Origin: JAABSQ01 sp964573705
GTDB lineage: Bacteria > Desulfobacterota > Desulfobacteria > Desulfobacterales > Desulfococcaceae
Direction of reading: 5' to 3'
Length of the DNA: 64,000 nucleotides
Assembly: GCA_964573705.1 (NCBI GenBank)
Contig: CAZNLT010000004.1
Coordinates: 1 to 64,000 of the forward strand
Shown: positions 1 through 8,201 of the stretch, one piece after another
How positions within the stretch are numbered: position 1 is the first letter of the stretch
How the letters are laid out: the number at the start of each line of letters is the position of its first letter
Made by a program: the position numbers and the translations under genes
Notes under the pieces: generated by a model
Databases searched by the model: none
What the model was told of the DNA's origin: nothing
What the model saw: only the letters and a program-made list of their open reading frames with translations

Positions 1-1233
1 CAGGGTTCGGATCTGCTCTACAACGGCCGGGACCTGGCGGTGGTCCGGGCCAAGCTGAGCGGGTCCACGGTCCTGCTGGGATCGGCCACCCCGTCGATTC
101 AATCCTACTATAATGTCCGGTCCCAAAAATTTACCGAGCTGACCCTGAGCCGCCGGGTGGAAAAACGTCCCCTGCCGGAGATCACCCTGGTGGACCTTCG
201 AAAAAACCGGGAGACCGGGGCCCGACGGTTCATTACGCCCACCCTGGAGGCGGCCATGCGGCAGGTCCTCGGCCGGGGGGAGCAGGTGCTGATCTTTCTC
301 AACCGCCGGGGATTCGCCAGTTTTCCGGTCTGCGCGGCCTGCGGAGAATCGATTCGGTGCAATCATTGCGACATTACCCTGACCTTTCATCGCACCCCCG
401 ATGCCTACCGGTGCCACTACTGCGGTTTCACCCGTGCCGCGGCCGCCGGATGCACCGTCTGCGGTTCGGCCCGAATCAAGCTTCTCGGGATCGGCACCGA
501 AAAGGTGGAGGGCGCCGTCAATGCGCTGTTTCCGGACGCCCGGGTGGCCCGAATGGACCGGGACACCACCACCCGCAAGGGATCGGTGCTGAAAATCCTT
601 CGGGGGCTGCGAAACCGGGCCATCGACGTGCTGGTGGGGACCCAGATGGTGGCCAAAGGCCATGATTTTCCGGATATCACCCTGGTGGGGATCATCTGCG
701 CCGACCTCTCCCTGAGCTTTCCCGATTTCCGGGCCGGGGAGCGGACGTTTCAGCTCCTGGCCCAGGTGGCGGGCCGGGCCGGGCGGGGGGATGTCCCCGG
801 CCGGGTGGTGCTTCAGACCTATGCTCCGGACCACTTCAGCATTCAGGCGGCCCGAAGCCAGGATTTCAAAACCTTTTACAAAACAGAGATCGGGTTTCGG
901 CGGGCCCTGGGGTATCCGCCTTTTTCCCGGTTGATTCAGATGCGGATTTCCGGAAAAGACAAAGACAAGACTCAGGAGACCGCCCTGGCCATCGGTGATC
1001 GCTGCCGCCGGATACGGGAAGCGGAGTTTAAAAATTCGGTGGAGGTGCTGGGGCCGATCGAGGCCTCCATCGGCCGCATCGCCGATCGGTTTCGGTGGCA
1101 GCTGCTGCTGAAGGGGAGCCGCGTCAGACCGCTTCATCGGTTTGTCAGGCGGGTGTCGGCCGAGAACCCGGCCCTTTTCAGCAATGGACGGGTTCGGGTG
1201 GTGGTCGATGTGGACCCGTTTTTCATGTCTTGA
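1..1233 (+). CDS. priA: Primosomal protein N' (PriA helicase), C-terminal part
   Basis: The frame is open from base 1, so the 5' part (DNA-binding and first helicase domains) lies outside the window. PriA is the 3'-to-5' helicase that reloads the replisome at stalled forks. Helicase motif III (GSATPS) is at the left edge. It is followed by the zinc-binding insertion with four CXXC-type pairs (CAAC, CNHC, CHYC, CTVC) and by the second RecA-like domain with GTQMVAKGHDFP and a QVAGRAGR motif VI. The C-terminal domain continues to the TGA. All eight cysteines are intact. It converges on the DUF4340 gene, with a hairpin repeat between them. Confidence 0.95.
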   Translation, partial: QGSDLLYNGRDLAVVRAKLSGSTVLLGSATPSIQSYYNVRSQKFTELTLSRRVEKRPLPEITLVDLRKNRETGARRFITPTLEAAMRQVLGRGEQVLIFLNRRGFASFPVCAACGESIRCNHCDITLTFHRTPDAYRCHYCGFTRAAAAGCTVCGSARIKLLGIGTEKVEGAVNALFPDARVARMDRDTTTRKGSVLKILRGLRNRAIDVLVGTQMVAKGHDFPDITLVGIICADLSLSFPDFRAGERTFQLLAQVAGRAGRGDVPGRVVLQTYAPDHFSIQAARSQDFKTFYKTEIGFRRALGYPPFSRLIQMRISGKDKDKTQETALAIGDRCRRIREAEFKNSVEVLGPIEASIGRIADRFRWQLLLKGSRVRPLHRFVRRVSAENPALFSNGRVRVVVDVDPFFMS

Positions 1234-1267
1234 GTGAAAAACGGGTCCGAAAAGGGCGAATCGGCTT

Positions 1268-1397
1268 TGATCGGCGTTTCGGCCACCCCAGGATCTTTTC
1301 CCGGCCCGGCAAGAACTCACTGTCGCTCAAACAGCTTCCCGGCCCGGGAAAAGATCCCGGGGTGGCCTTCACTCAGGCCGAAACGATGATCATGGCC
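1268..1397. repeat. Dispersed hairpin repeat, long form (copy A)
   Basis: The outer arms are TGATCGGCGTTTCGGCC at 1268-1284 and, inverted, GGCCGAAACGATGATCATGG at 1376-1395. Inside them lie long inverted arms centred on GGATCTTTTCCCGG (1291-1304) and its complement (1343-1356), with a loop of about 30 bases. A 42-bp stretch (1321-1362) is identical to copy B at 40458-40499. It fills the space between convergent priA and the DUF4340 gene and ends three bases before the latter's stop codon, so it may also act as a bidirectional transcription barrier. There is no T-run. Confidence 0.8.
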
Positions 1398-1399
1398 GG

Positions 1400-2770
1400 C
1401 TAATCGGTGTCGGCGGGGGGTTCGAGCTGTTCAAAGAACGCCTCCGGATCGGTGTCGGCGGGGGGCTCGGGCTGTTCAAAGAACGCCTCCGGGTCGGTGA
1501 CGAACCGGTCTATTTTCCATCCGGGGACGATGTAGGTCCAGGCGCTCAGTTCTTGATTCAGCTCTTCCACTTCGGCCTTGCGCCGATTCGGATCGGGTAC
1601 ATCTCCATCCGTCTTCTCGGCCGATCCTTCGGAGGGTTCGGCCTGGACATTCGGGGCGGCGTCGTCTTCCGGTTCGGCGGGGTCCGGTTTTTCCTCCGGA
1701 TTTTCTTCCGCGGATGTATCGGTCGCCGCCGAAGCATCTCCTTCAGCTACGGGTGCCTCGGCCGGTTCCGCCGCCGGCGCATCGGTTGAGGATTCGCTTT
1801 CGGGTGTCTCCTCCGTGATTTCTTCGGCCGGCGCCGGGGTTTCCGAAGAGGCTTGATAGGCGGCTTCCGCCTTGAAGTAAAAATTGCTTTCGGGGCCTTC
1901 GGCCTCATTTCCCGGGCGCAGGCGATAGACGGTGCCGTCAAAGAGGTGGTATTCCAACATCGGCGCCTGGTCAAAGCCGGTCTTGTCTGCGGCAGCCGCG
2001 GGATCGGCCACATCCTCGATTCGAAAACCGCTCAATACACCGAAGGCGCTGTTCACTTTGGAGGGGATCACCGGTTTGTCTTCGGGGGGATTCGCGAATT
2101 CGGGGGAAGCCCCTTTTTCCGGCCGCTTCAGGGTGTACAGGACCTCTCCCTGCGGATTCAGGGCCCGCACCCGGGCTACGTCGCCGGGCGGCACATCCAG
2201 GATCTCTTTGCGAAGCCAGGCGGAAGGATCGGTATCCAGGACCTTGAAATCCTTGTCCACCAGGTAGACCGTCTCCGCGTCCGCCGGCTTGACGTAGTGG
2301 CCCCCGGAACCGGCCGCGGCTTCCCGGGCCTTGCCCACCAGGACCTCGGCCAGGGGTTTCCCCGATGCATTCGCCAGGACGATTTGCGTGGCCCGCTGGT
2401 CCGCCGGGACGTTTTCCGCAGCCGGTGGCCGCAGGGCGAGCCGGTTCAGGGTGTCTTCGTCGGCGGCAAAGGAGCGCCCGATTTTCATCTCCTGAAGCTT
2501 GTCGGCCAGATCGGTGAGTCTGGAAAAATCGGCCGGAAAGCCGTACCGGTTTTCCACGGTCCAGACCGTTTCCCCTTTTTTCAGGGTGACCGAGGCCTCC
2601 GGACCGGTAAGGGCGATGTGGGCGACCTCACCCATGGGAAGTTCCGCCAGAAGGGCCTCCCCGGTCCTTTCCGGGTCTTCGGGCGTTCGATCGGGATTGA
2701 CGACGAAATAGGCCGCAGCGGCGAGAACCAGACACAGGGCCAGCAGCAGAATAAAGGTTTTTGATTTCAT
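1400..2770 (-). CDS. DUF4340 domain protein of a Gld-like ABC exporter operon
   Basis: A 456-residue protein with one N-terminal membrane anchor (residues 5-23) and a repeated extracytoplasmic fold typical of DUF4340 proteins, which accompany GldF/GldG-type ABC transporters; their molecular role is unknown. It is last in the leftward operon, 31 bases after the GldG-like gene. Two oddities are visible. A strongly acidic, P/E/S/A-rich stretch of about 90 residues (about 305-395) interrupts the domain. The last residues contain a perfect-length 15-residue duplication (DPEAFFEQ...PPADT twice) from a 45-bp tandem repeat. The start ATG lacks a strong Shine-Dalgarno sequence, which suggests translational coupling. 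Confidence 0.8.
   Translation of the reverse strand: MKSKTFILLLALCLVLAAAAYFVVNPDRTPEDPERTGEALLAELPMGEVAHIALTGPEASVTLKKGETVWTVENRYGFPADFSRLTDLADKLQEMKIGRSFAADEDTLNRLALRPPAAENVPADQRATQIVLANASGKPLAEVLVGKAREAAAGSGGHYVKPADAETVYLVDKDFKVLDTDPSAWLRKEILDVPPGDVARVRALNPQGEVLYTLKRPEKGASPEFANPPEDKPVIPSKVNSAFGVLSGFRIEDVADPAAAADKTGFDQAPMLEYHLFDGTVYRLRPGNEAEGPESNFYFKAEAAYQASSETPAPAEEITEETPESESSTDAPAAEPAEAPVAEGDASAATDTSAEENPEEKPDPAEPEDDAAPNVQAEPSEGSAEKTDGDVPDPNRRKAEVEELNQELSAWTYIVPGWKIDRFVTDPEAFFEQPEPPADTDPEAFFEQLEPPADTD
1403..1492 (-). repeat. 45-bp tandem duplication at the 3' end of the DUF4340 gene
   Basis: Two adjacent 45-bp units (1403-1447 and 1448-1492) differ at only two positions and keep the reading frame, so the protein ends with two copies of a 15-residue acidic unit. 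The few differences suggest a recent duplication. Confidence 0.9.
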
Positions 2771-2801
2771 ATCCGTAGTATCCTCTTTTGATGCAGTCCG
2801 A

Positions 2802-4706
2802 TCAGGAGCGTGCGCTCTTGTTTCGCCGGTACAGGCCGTAGCCGAGCCCCGCCAGGGCGACCACCAAGACCATCAGAAACGTATTCAGGAATTTGACGGT
2901 GTTGCCCAGCGACTCGATGTCCGACCGGAGGTTTCGGCGGACCATCTTCAGCTCTCGGTTGATGCGGCTCCGCTCTTCCTGGAATTTCCGAACCTCGGCC
3001 TCCTGCTCGGGGCTCAGGATCAGTTCCTGGGAGGCGTCCTTCTGCTGTTCGAGCTGTCTCAGCATGCGGTTGGTCTCCTCCGCCTGCCGGACCAGCTCCT
3101 GCTCCCGCTCCATCCACCGGGCCTGGGCGATCTTTTCCAGCTCTTCGACCCGGGTGAAGGGCCGTTCGAATTTGCCCCGGGTCCGAAGACTGATCAGGGC
3201 CTCGCTGCCGGTGAGCATTTCGCTGCTGTTCAGCAGAAAGTTGAGGTTGTCGTTGAACATTCTGGAGATGTTGAATCCCAGGAAGTTCTGGCGGCTGACA
3301 TAAAAATTGTCGAAGAGAAGGTCCGCGTCCCCCACCAGAAGGAGGGTGGCCTGCTGTGTCCCTTCGGACAGGTGGGCGGCATCCTCCGGGTTTTCCGCTT
3401 CCGGCGATTCCCCGGTATTGTCACCTTGGCTTTCCGCCTCGGGTTTTCCGTCGGGAAAGGCGGATTTGAAGGCGCCCATGACCCTGACCGCCAGATCATA
3501 GGTCTCCGGGGTCGGGGAAAAATCCCGCCGAATCTGCTCAACCCCGAACCGCACCCGAAAGGTGTCGGTGAGGGCGGAGTTGGCGCTGGACTGGATCACC
3601 GGTTCGTACGCATAGGTGCTGTCGGCCGCTTTTTGAACCGCGCCGGCCATCGGCATGAGCATCGATTCCAGTTGGGCCGTGATGATGGCCTGGTCGTTGA
3701 ACGCGCCTTTCTGAAGGGAGATCCAGAGCGGGTTGTCCTCGATCTGGTTGTTCTGGGTGCGAAGCTGGGATATATAATCAAAATCGAGCAGCACCTTGTC
3801 CATGTCCATATCCACCCCCCAGGCGGCGAAAAGCCGGTCCAGAGAGCCGGAAGGCTGGGGACCCCCCTGTTGGGCGCTGTCGGAAACGGCCAAGGGGTCT
3901 GCAAAAACGATCAGGTTTCCGCCGGACAGCACATACTGGTCGACGGCGTATTGAAGCCCTTCGCTCAGGTTCTTGGGATGGACCAGAAGCAGCAGATCGG
4001 TTTCCTCCGGAATGGATTCGGCTGAGGAATCGATCTCTTCCACCTCGTAGGTTTTGCGAAGCTCCTGAACGAACAGCCACGGGTCCGAACCCGGGGCGGG
4101 CCGTCCCATATTAAAAGCGGGGCCGCCGAAAACCGGCAGGGAGCTGATGATGCCGATTTGCGGCTTGTCCGGAGACTGAACCCGGGCGATCAGCCGGGTC
4201 AGGTCGTATTCCAGCTGCTGTTCCCGGGCCGGGTCGAGCATGGGAATGGTCTCTTCCTGATCGGCGGACAGGGCCACCAGGCCGAAGTAGACCCGGTCCC
4301 CGGTGGGCAGGTCGGCGCCTTCAATGCCGTAGCGCACGGCCCATTCCTCCTCCACCGAATCGGGCTCGGGATGGTAGGTCTCCACGGTGATCCTGCCGTC
4401 TCCGGCGTTCTCGTATTCGGAGAGAAAGTCGGCCACCCGCTTGGCGTAGTTTTGAATATGGACCGGAATGTTTTCCACCCCCCGGGAGTAGAAATATTTG
4501 ATCACCACCTCCCGGTCGAGATCGGAAAGGATCTTGTGACTTCCTGAAGACAGGGAATAGAGATTGTCTTCGGTCAGGTCCCAGCGCAGGTTCACCCGGG
4601 AAAAGATCACGTTGATCAGGACCAGGATGACCAGCACCAGGATCAGGCCGCCCGCCGAAAAAAGCGATTTGCTGTTGAATCTGGATGTGGAACTCGTATC
4701 GGACAT
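2802..4706 (-). CDS. GldG-like auxiliary component of an ABC exporter
   Basis: A 634-residue protein with an N-terminal membrane helix (about residues 17-37), a large periplasmic GldG/IFT52-like domain (for example RVNLRWDLTEDNLYSLS after the helix, typical of this family), a charged coiled coil (about 515-590) and a second helix near the C-terminus (about 605-625). Such proteins pair with GldF-like permeases. In Bacteroidetes GldFG are linked to gliding, but most bacteria with this set do not glide and the substrate is unknown. It lies 18 bases downstream of the permease gene and 31 bases upstream of the DUF4340 gene, in one operon. Confidence 0.85.
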   Translation of the reverse strand: MSDTSSTSRFNSKSLFSAGGLILVLVILVLINVIFSRVNLRWDLTEDNLYSLSSGSHKILSDLDREVVIKYFYSRGVENIPVHIQNYAKRVADFLSEYENAGDGRITVETYHPEPDSVEEEWAVRYGIEGADLPTGDRVYFGLVALSADQEETIPMLDPAREQQLEYDLTRLIARVQSPDKPQIGIISSLPVFGGPAFNMGRPAPGSDPWLFVQELRKTYEVEEIDSSAESIPEETDLLLLVHPKNLSEGLQYAVDQYVLSGGNLIVFADPLAVSDSAQQGGPQPSGSLDRLFAAWGVDMDMDKVLLDFDYISQLRTQNNQIEDNPLWISLQKGAFNDQAIITAQLESMLMPMAGAVQKAADSTYAYEPVIQSSANSALTDTFRVRFGVEQIRRDFSPTPETYDLAVRVMGAFKSAFPDGKPEAESQGDNTGESPEAENPEDAAHLSEGTQQATLLLVGDADLLFDNFYVSRQNFLGFNISRMFNDNLNFLLNSSEMLTGSEALISLRTRGKFERPFTRVEELEKIAQARWMEREQELVRQAEETNRMLRQLEQQKDASQELILSPEQEAEVRKFQEERSRINRELKMVRRNLRSDIESLGNTVKFLNTFLMVLVVALAGLGYGLYRRNKSARS

Positions 4707-4724
4707 CGGTAAAGGCCTCCGAAT

Positions 4725-5474
4725 TCAGTTGCTTCGATTCTGAATGATGATGCTGTTGGCGAACAGCATGAAAAAGATCACCGACAGATAATAGATCAGG
4801 TCCCGAAGGTCGATCACCCCGCGCTGGAGGGACTGAAAATGGGACAGAAAGCTGAGCTCGGCGACGACCTTCAGCAGCCACGCGGGGGCCCACCCCGAGA
4901 AGATTTCGGTGACCGGCGGATATCCGGCGAGGATAAAGAAAAGGCAGATCACCACCGCCAGGATAAAGCTGATGACCTGGCTTCGGGTCATGGCCGAGGT
5001 CATGGAGCCCACGCTCAGAAAAGCGCCGGCGAGCAGGAAACTGCCCAGATATCCGCAGAAGATGGCGCCCGGGTCCGGGTCCCCCAGGTAGCTCACCGTG
5101 ATGACCATGGGAAAGGTCAGGCTCAAGGCGATGCCGATGAAGATCCAGGCCGCCAGAAATTTTCCCAGAATGGCTTCCCCTACCGTGATCGGGTAAGTGA
5201 GGATCAGTTCAATGGTGCCCATCCGCCGCTCCTCGGCCCAGAGCCGCATGGCCACGGCCGGCACCAGAAACATGTAAATCCAGGGGTGCCATTCGAAAAA
5301 GGCCCGAAGGTCGGCCTGGCCCATTTCGAAAAAATGGCTGATATAAAAGGTAAAAAATCCCAGCAGAAGCAGAAAGATGGCGATAAAGACATAGGCCACG
5401 GGAGATCCGAAATATCCCATAATCTCCCGTTTGAAGATGGCGGTGACGGTATTGGTAAATTCCTTGGTTCTCAT
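4725..5474 (-). CDS. ABC-2 type permease, GldF-like
   Basis: A 249-residue integral membrane protein with six predicted hydrophobic segments, beginning with a cytoplasmic RTKEFTNTVTAIFKREIMGYF segment typical of GldF-like and NosY-like ABC-2 permeases. The loop AEERRMGTIELILTYPIT is the characteristic coupling region (EERRxGTIExLLTxP) contacting the ATPase. It sits 49 bases downstream of the ATPase gene and 18 bases upstream of the GldG-like gene. It would form the membrane channel of the exporter; the substrate cannot be read from the sequence. Confidence 0.88.
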   Translation of the reverse strand: MRTKEFTNTVTAIFKREIMGYFGSPVAYVFIAIFLLLLGFFTFYISHFFEMGQADLRAFFEWHPWIYMFLVPAVAMRLWAEERRMGTIELILTYPITVGEAILGKFLAAWIFIGIALSLTFPMVITVSYLGDPDPGAIFCGYLGSFLLAGAFLSVGSMTSAMTRSQVISFILAVVICLFFILAGYPPVTEIFSGWAPAWLLKVVAELSFLSHFQSLQRGVIDLRDLIYYLSVIFFMLFANSIIIQNRSN

Positions 5475-5523
5475 AGCTCACCTGATGGATGGTTCGACAT
5501 GATTCAATGGAGGGTCCGCAGAA

Positions 5524-6456
5524 TCACATGGTGATGTTGCGAAAAACCTCATCCAGGCGCCCCTGTTCCACATACATCGATTTGAGGTCGTATCGGTCCC
5601 GGGAAAGGGCGGCCATGATTCGGTCGGCGATCAGGGTTTCCCGGGTTTGGGGCAGGACCCGCACCGACACCTCCGATCTCGACTCATCGATCAGGATGGT
5701 GTTTTTGACCCCTTCCACCGATCGCAGGACGGACATCAGCTTTCCGGAGTCGGCGGGGCCGAATGTGAGGGATACGGCGCCGTGATACGGGGACCGGGAG
5801 CGAAGGCCCTCCGGGGTGTCGTCCGCCAGAATTCGACCGTTGGCGATGATGATGGCCCGGGTGCAGACCGCATCCACCTCGTCCAGAATGTGGGTGGAGA
5901 GAATGATGGCCTTATCCGCGCTCATTTCGCGGATCATGAGCCGGACCTCGTGCTTCTGGTTGGGGTCGAGGCCGTCGGTGGGTTCGTCCATGATCAAATA
6001 TTCGGGATCATGGAGAATGGACTGGGCAAAGCAGACCCGCTGTTTGTATCCTTTGGAGAGGGTGCCGACGGTCTGGTGGCGAACCCCGCCCAGGAAGCAT
6101 TTATCGATGGTGTCCCCGACCCGCTTTTTGCGGTCGGTGCCGGCAAACCCCCGGATTTGGGCGCAAAATTCGAGGTAGTCGAAGACGCTCATGTCCGGGT
6201 AGACCGGGGCGTTTTCCGGCAGATACCCGAGCCTTTTCCGGGCCTCGAGGGAATCCTGCCGAATATCATGCCCCCCGATCCGGGCGGTTCCGCCGGAGGG
6301 CGGCATAAACCCGGTGATCATCCGCATGGTGGTCGATTTTCCGGCGCCGTTGGGGCCCAGAAAACCGAGGATCTCCCCCTTTTCCAGGGTAAAGGAGATA
6401 TCGTCCACCGCCCGTTTGGAACCGAAAAACTTCGTGAGATGCTGAACCTCAATCAT
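5524..6456 (-). CDS. ABC transporter ATP-binding protein, GldA/CcmA-like
   Basis: First gene of the leftward exporter operon. The chosen start (6456) gives 310 residues beginning MIEVQHLTKFFG and has an AAGGAG ribosome site nine bases upstream; an upstream in-frame start would add 21 poorly conserved residues. Walker A (GPNGAGKST, about 34-42), signature (LSKGYKQRV), Walker B (LIMDEPTDGLDP) and the H-loop (STHILDE) are all intact. The extra C-terminal domain (about 225-310) is usual in ABC-2 drug/polysaccharide type ATPases. It powers the GldF-like permease encoded next. Confidence 0.92.
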   Translation of the reverse strand: MIEVQHLTKFFGSKRAVDDISFTLEKGEILGFLGPNGAGKSTTMRMITGFMPPSGGTARIGGHDIRQDSLEARKRLGYLPENAPVYPDMSVFDYLEFCAQIRGFAGTDRKKRVGDTIDKCFLGGVRHQTVGTLSKGYKQRVCFAQSILHDPEYLIMDEPTDGLDPNQKHEVRLMIREMSADKAIILSTHILDEVDAVCTRAIIIANGRILADDTPEGLRSRSPYHGAVSLTFGPADSGKLMSVLRSVEGVKNTILIDESRSEVSVRVLPQTRETLIADRIMAALSRDRYDLKSMYVEQGRLDEVFRNITM

Positions 6457-6617
6457 CGGTGAATTTCGCTCCTTGTCTGGTATAACCAGTTCAATTTTTA
6501 AGATGAACAATGAATACAAAGGGGCCCGATCTTCAGCCGGGCCTGAAAAAAGAGGATATAAATTTGCCTATGTTTTCTCTATTGTCAAGAGGTCTTTTTT
6601 TATTTATGTCCTTTCTG

Positions 6618-6647
6618 TTGATTCATTCGCTTGCCCTATGATATAAA
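6618..6647 (+). promoter_or_regulatory. Candidate sigma-70 promoter for resB operon
   Basis: TTGATT at 6618 and TATAAA at 6642 are separated by 18 bases, in an AT-rich divergent region between the ABC exporter operon and resB. The expected start of transcription is about 30 bases before the resB start codon. Confidence 0.45.
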
Positions 6648-6683
6648 TTAAGGTTCAATTTTTTCCCGGAAAGGATATTTTGA

Positions 6684-8138
6684 ATGAAAAAAGAAGAGAA
6701 ATCTTCTCTTGGCTTTGTAGATATGACCTGGGAGTTTTTCATCTCCCTGCGACTCACGGTGGTCTTGCTGCTCACCCTGGCCGCCACCTCCATCATCGGC
6801 ACCCTGATTCCTCAAAACGAGAGTCGGGAGGCCTATATTCAGGCGTTCGGTGAATTCTGGTACCGGGTTTTCCATGTGCTGGACATCTTCGATATGTATT
6901 ATTCCTGGTGGTTCCAGCTGCTCCTCCTCCTGTTGACCGCCAATATCGTGGCCTGCTCCATCGATCGTCTGTCATCTCTCTGGAAAACCATCTTCGTCAA
7001 ATCCCCGCCCTTTCGGCCGGGCATGTTCCGGAAAGAATCCCTGAAGGAGGATTTCACCGTCGATCGGCCGGCGGATCAGCTCCGATCCACCTATGAGACG
7101 GTGATCGGCAAGGCGTTTCGGTACAGCAGAACCGAACCCTCGGAAACCGGGTATTTCATTTATGCGGAAAAGGGCCGCCTCACGCGGCTGGGGGTCTATA
7201 TCGTCCATCTCAGCGTGGTGCTGCTTCTGATCGGCGGCCTCATCGGCTCTATTTTCGGGTTTGACGGATTCGTCAACATCCCCGAAGGAGAATCCGCCCG
7301 GGTGATTCAAATGCGAAACCGCAACCAGACCCATGCCCTCGATTTCGAAATCCGCTGCGAGGATTTCGATGTCAGCTTCTACCGGACCGGCGCGCCCAAA
7401 GAGTATCGATCCCGTCTGGTGATTCTGGAAGGCGGCCGGCCGGTGATTGAAAAAGACATCGTGGTCAATGATCCCCTTCGGTACCGGGGCATCAATATTT
7501 TTCAGTCCAGTTACGGACAGGTGCCGCCCGATGCCCGGACCCTTCAGGAGGCGGGCATCGAGCTCTCCTTCACCAGCCTGGAGAGCGGAATGGTCTATAC
7601 CCGGGAAATTCAGATAAACCGGCCTGCTCCGCTTCCCGAAGGCCGTGGGGAAATCCTCCTCACGGATTTTCAGCCGTCCTACGTATTCATGGGGCAGCGG
7701 AATATCGGGCCCACTTTGGTGGGCGCCGTTACGCCCTCGGAAGGAGAACCGATCGAACTGGTCCTGCCCCTGCAGTTTCCCAATTTTGATCGAATGATGA
7801 TCCAGATGAAGGAAGGGCGCCGTTTCGTCATTACCGTCCACGGTTTTCCCCAGCGTTATTACACCGGTCTTCAGGTCACCCGTGATCCGGGGGTGCCGAC
7901 GGTCTATTCCGGATTCGTATTGATGATTCTCGGTTGCTTCGTCACTTTTTTCATGTCCCATCAGCGGATCTGCATCGAGGTGGTGGAAAAGGGAAAACAG
8001 CGGAGTCGGGTCATCGTCTCCGGCAACACCAACAAAAACACGATCGGCATGCAAAAGCAGGTGCACCGCCTCTCCCGAATACTCCACGGCGTGGGTCCGG
8101 CGGGGCCGATCCCGCCCAAGGCCGGAGAAATCGGTTGA
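6684..8138 (+). CDS. resB: Cytochrome c biogenesis protein ResB (Ccs1), system II
   Basis: A 484-residue ResB-like protein: three N-terminal membrane helices (about 15-40, 70-95, 165-190), a large periplasmic domain (about 200-430) and a last helix near 415-440. ResB works with CcsA/ResC to carry haem across the membrane and attach it to CXXCH motifs of apocytochromes. The second partner (ccsA) is encoded 1.5 kb downstream and the multihaem QrcA shortly after, so this set probably serves Qrc and other periplasmic cytochromes. The gene starts the rightward cluster and is divergent from the ABC exporter operon. Confidence 0.9.
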   Translation: MKKEEKSSLGFVDMTWEFFISLRLTVVLLLTLAATSIIGTLIPQNESREAYIQAFGEFWYRVFHVLDIFDMYYSWWFQLLLLLLTANIVACSIDRLSSLWKTIFVKSPPFRPGMFRKESLKEDFTVDRPADQLRSTYETVIGKAFRYSRTEPSETGYFIYAEKGRLTRLGVYIVHLSVVLLLIGGLIGSIFGFDGFVNIPEGESARVIQMRNRNQTHALDFEIRCEDFDVSFYRTGAPKEYRSRLVILEGGRPVIEKDIVVNDPLRYRGINIFQSSYGQVPPDARTLQEAGIELSFTSLESGMVYTREIQINRPAPLPEGRGEILLTDFQPSYVFMGQRNIGPTLVGAVTPSEGEPIELVLPLQFPNFDRMMIQMKEGRRFVITVHGFPQRYYTGLQVTRDPGVPTVYSGFVLMILGCFVTFFMSHQRICIEVVEKGKQRSRVIVSGNTNKNTIGMQKQVHRLSRILHGVGPAGPIPPKAGEIG

Positions 8139-8201
8139 TGTTTTGATAGACATCGCCTAAATTGACCCTATTCCAGAGCGGATTCGTCCGGAGAGTCAGC
8201 C

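Noticed and set aside
6521..6545. Short hairpin GGCCCG...CGGGCC ahead of the ABC exporter operon
   Set aside because: Six-base stem without T-run or conserved context; likely chance in GC-rich sequence.
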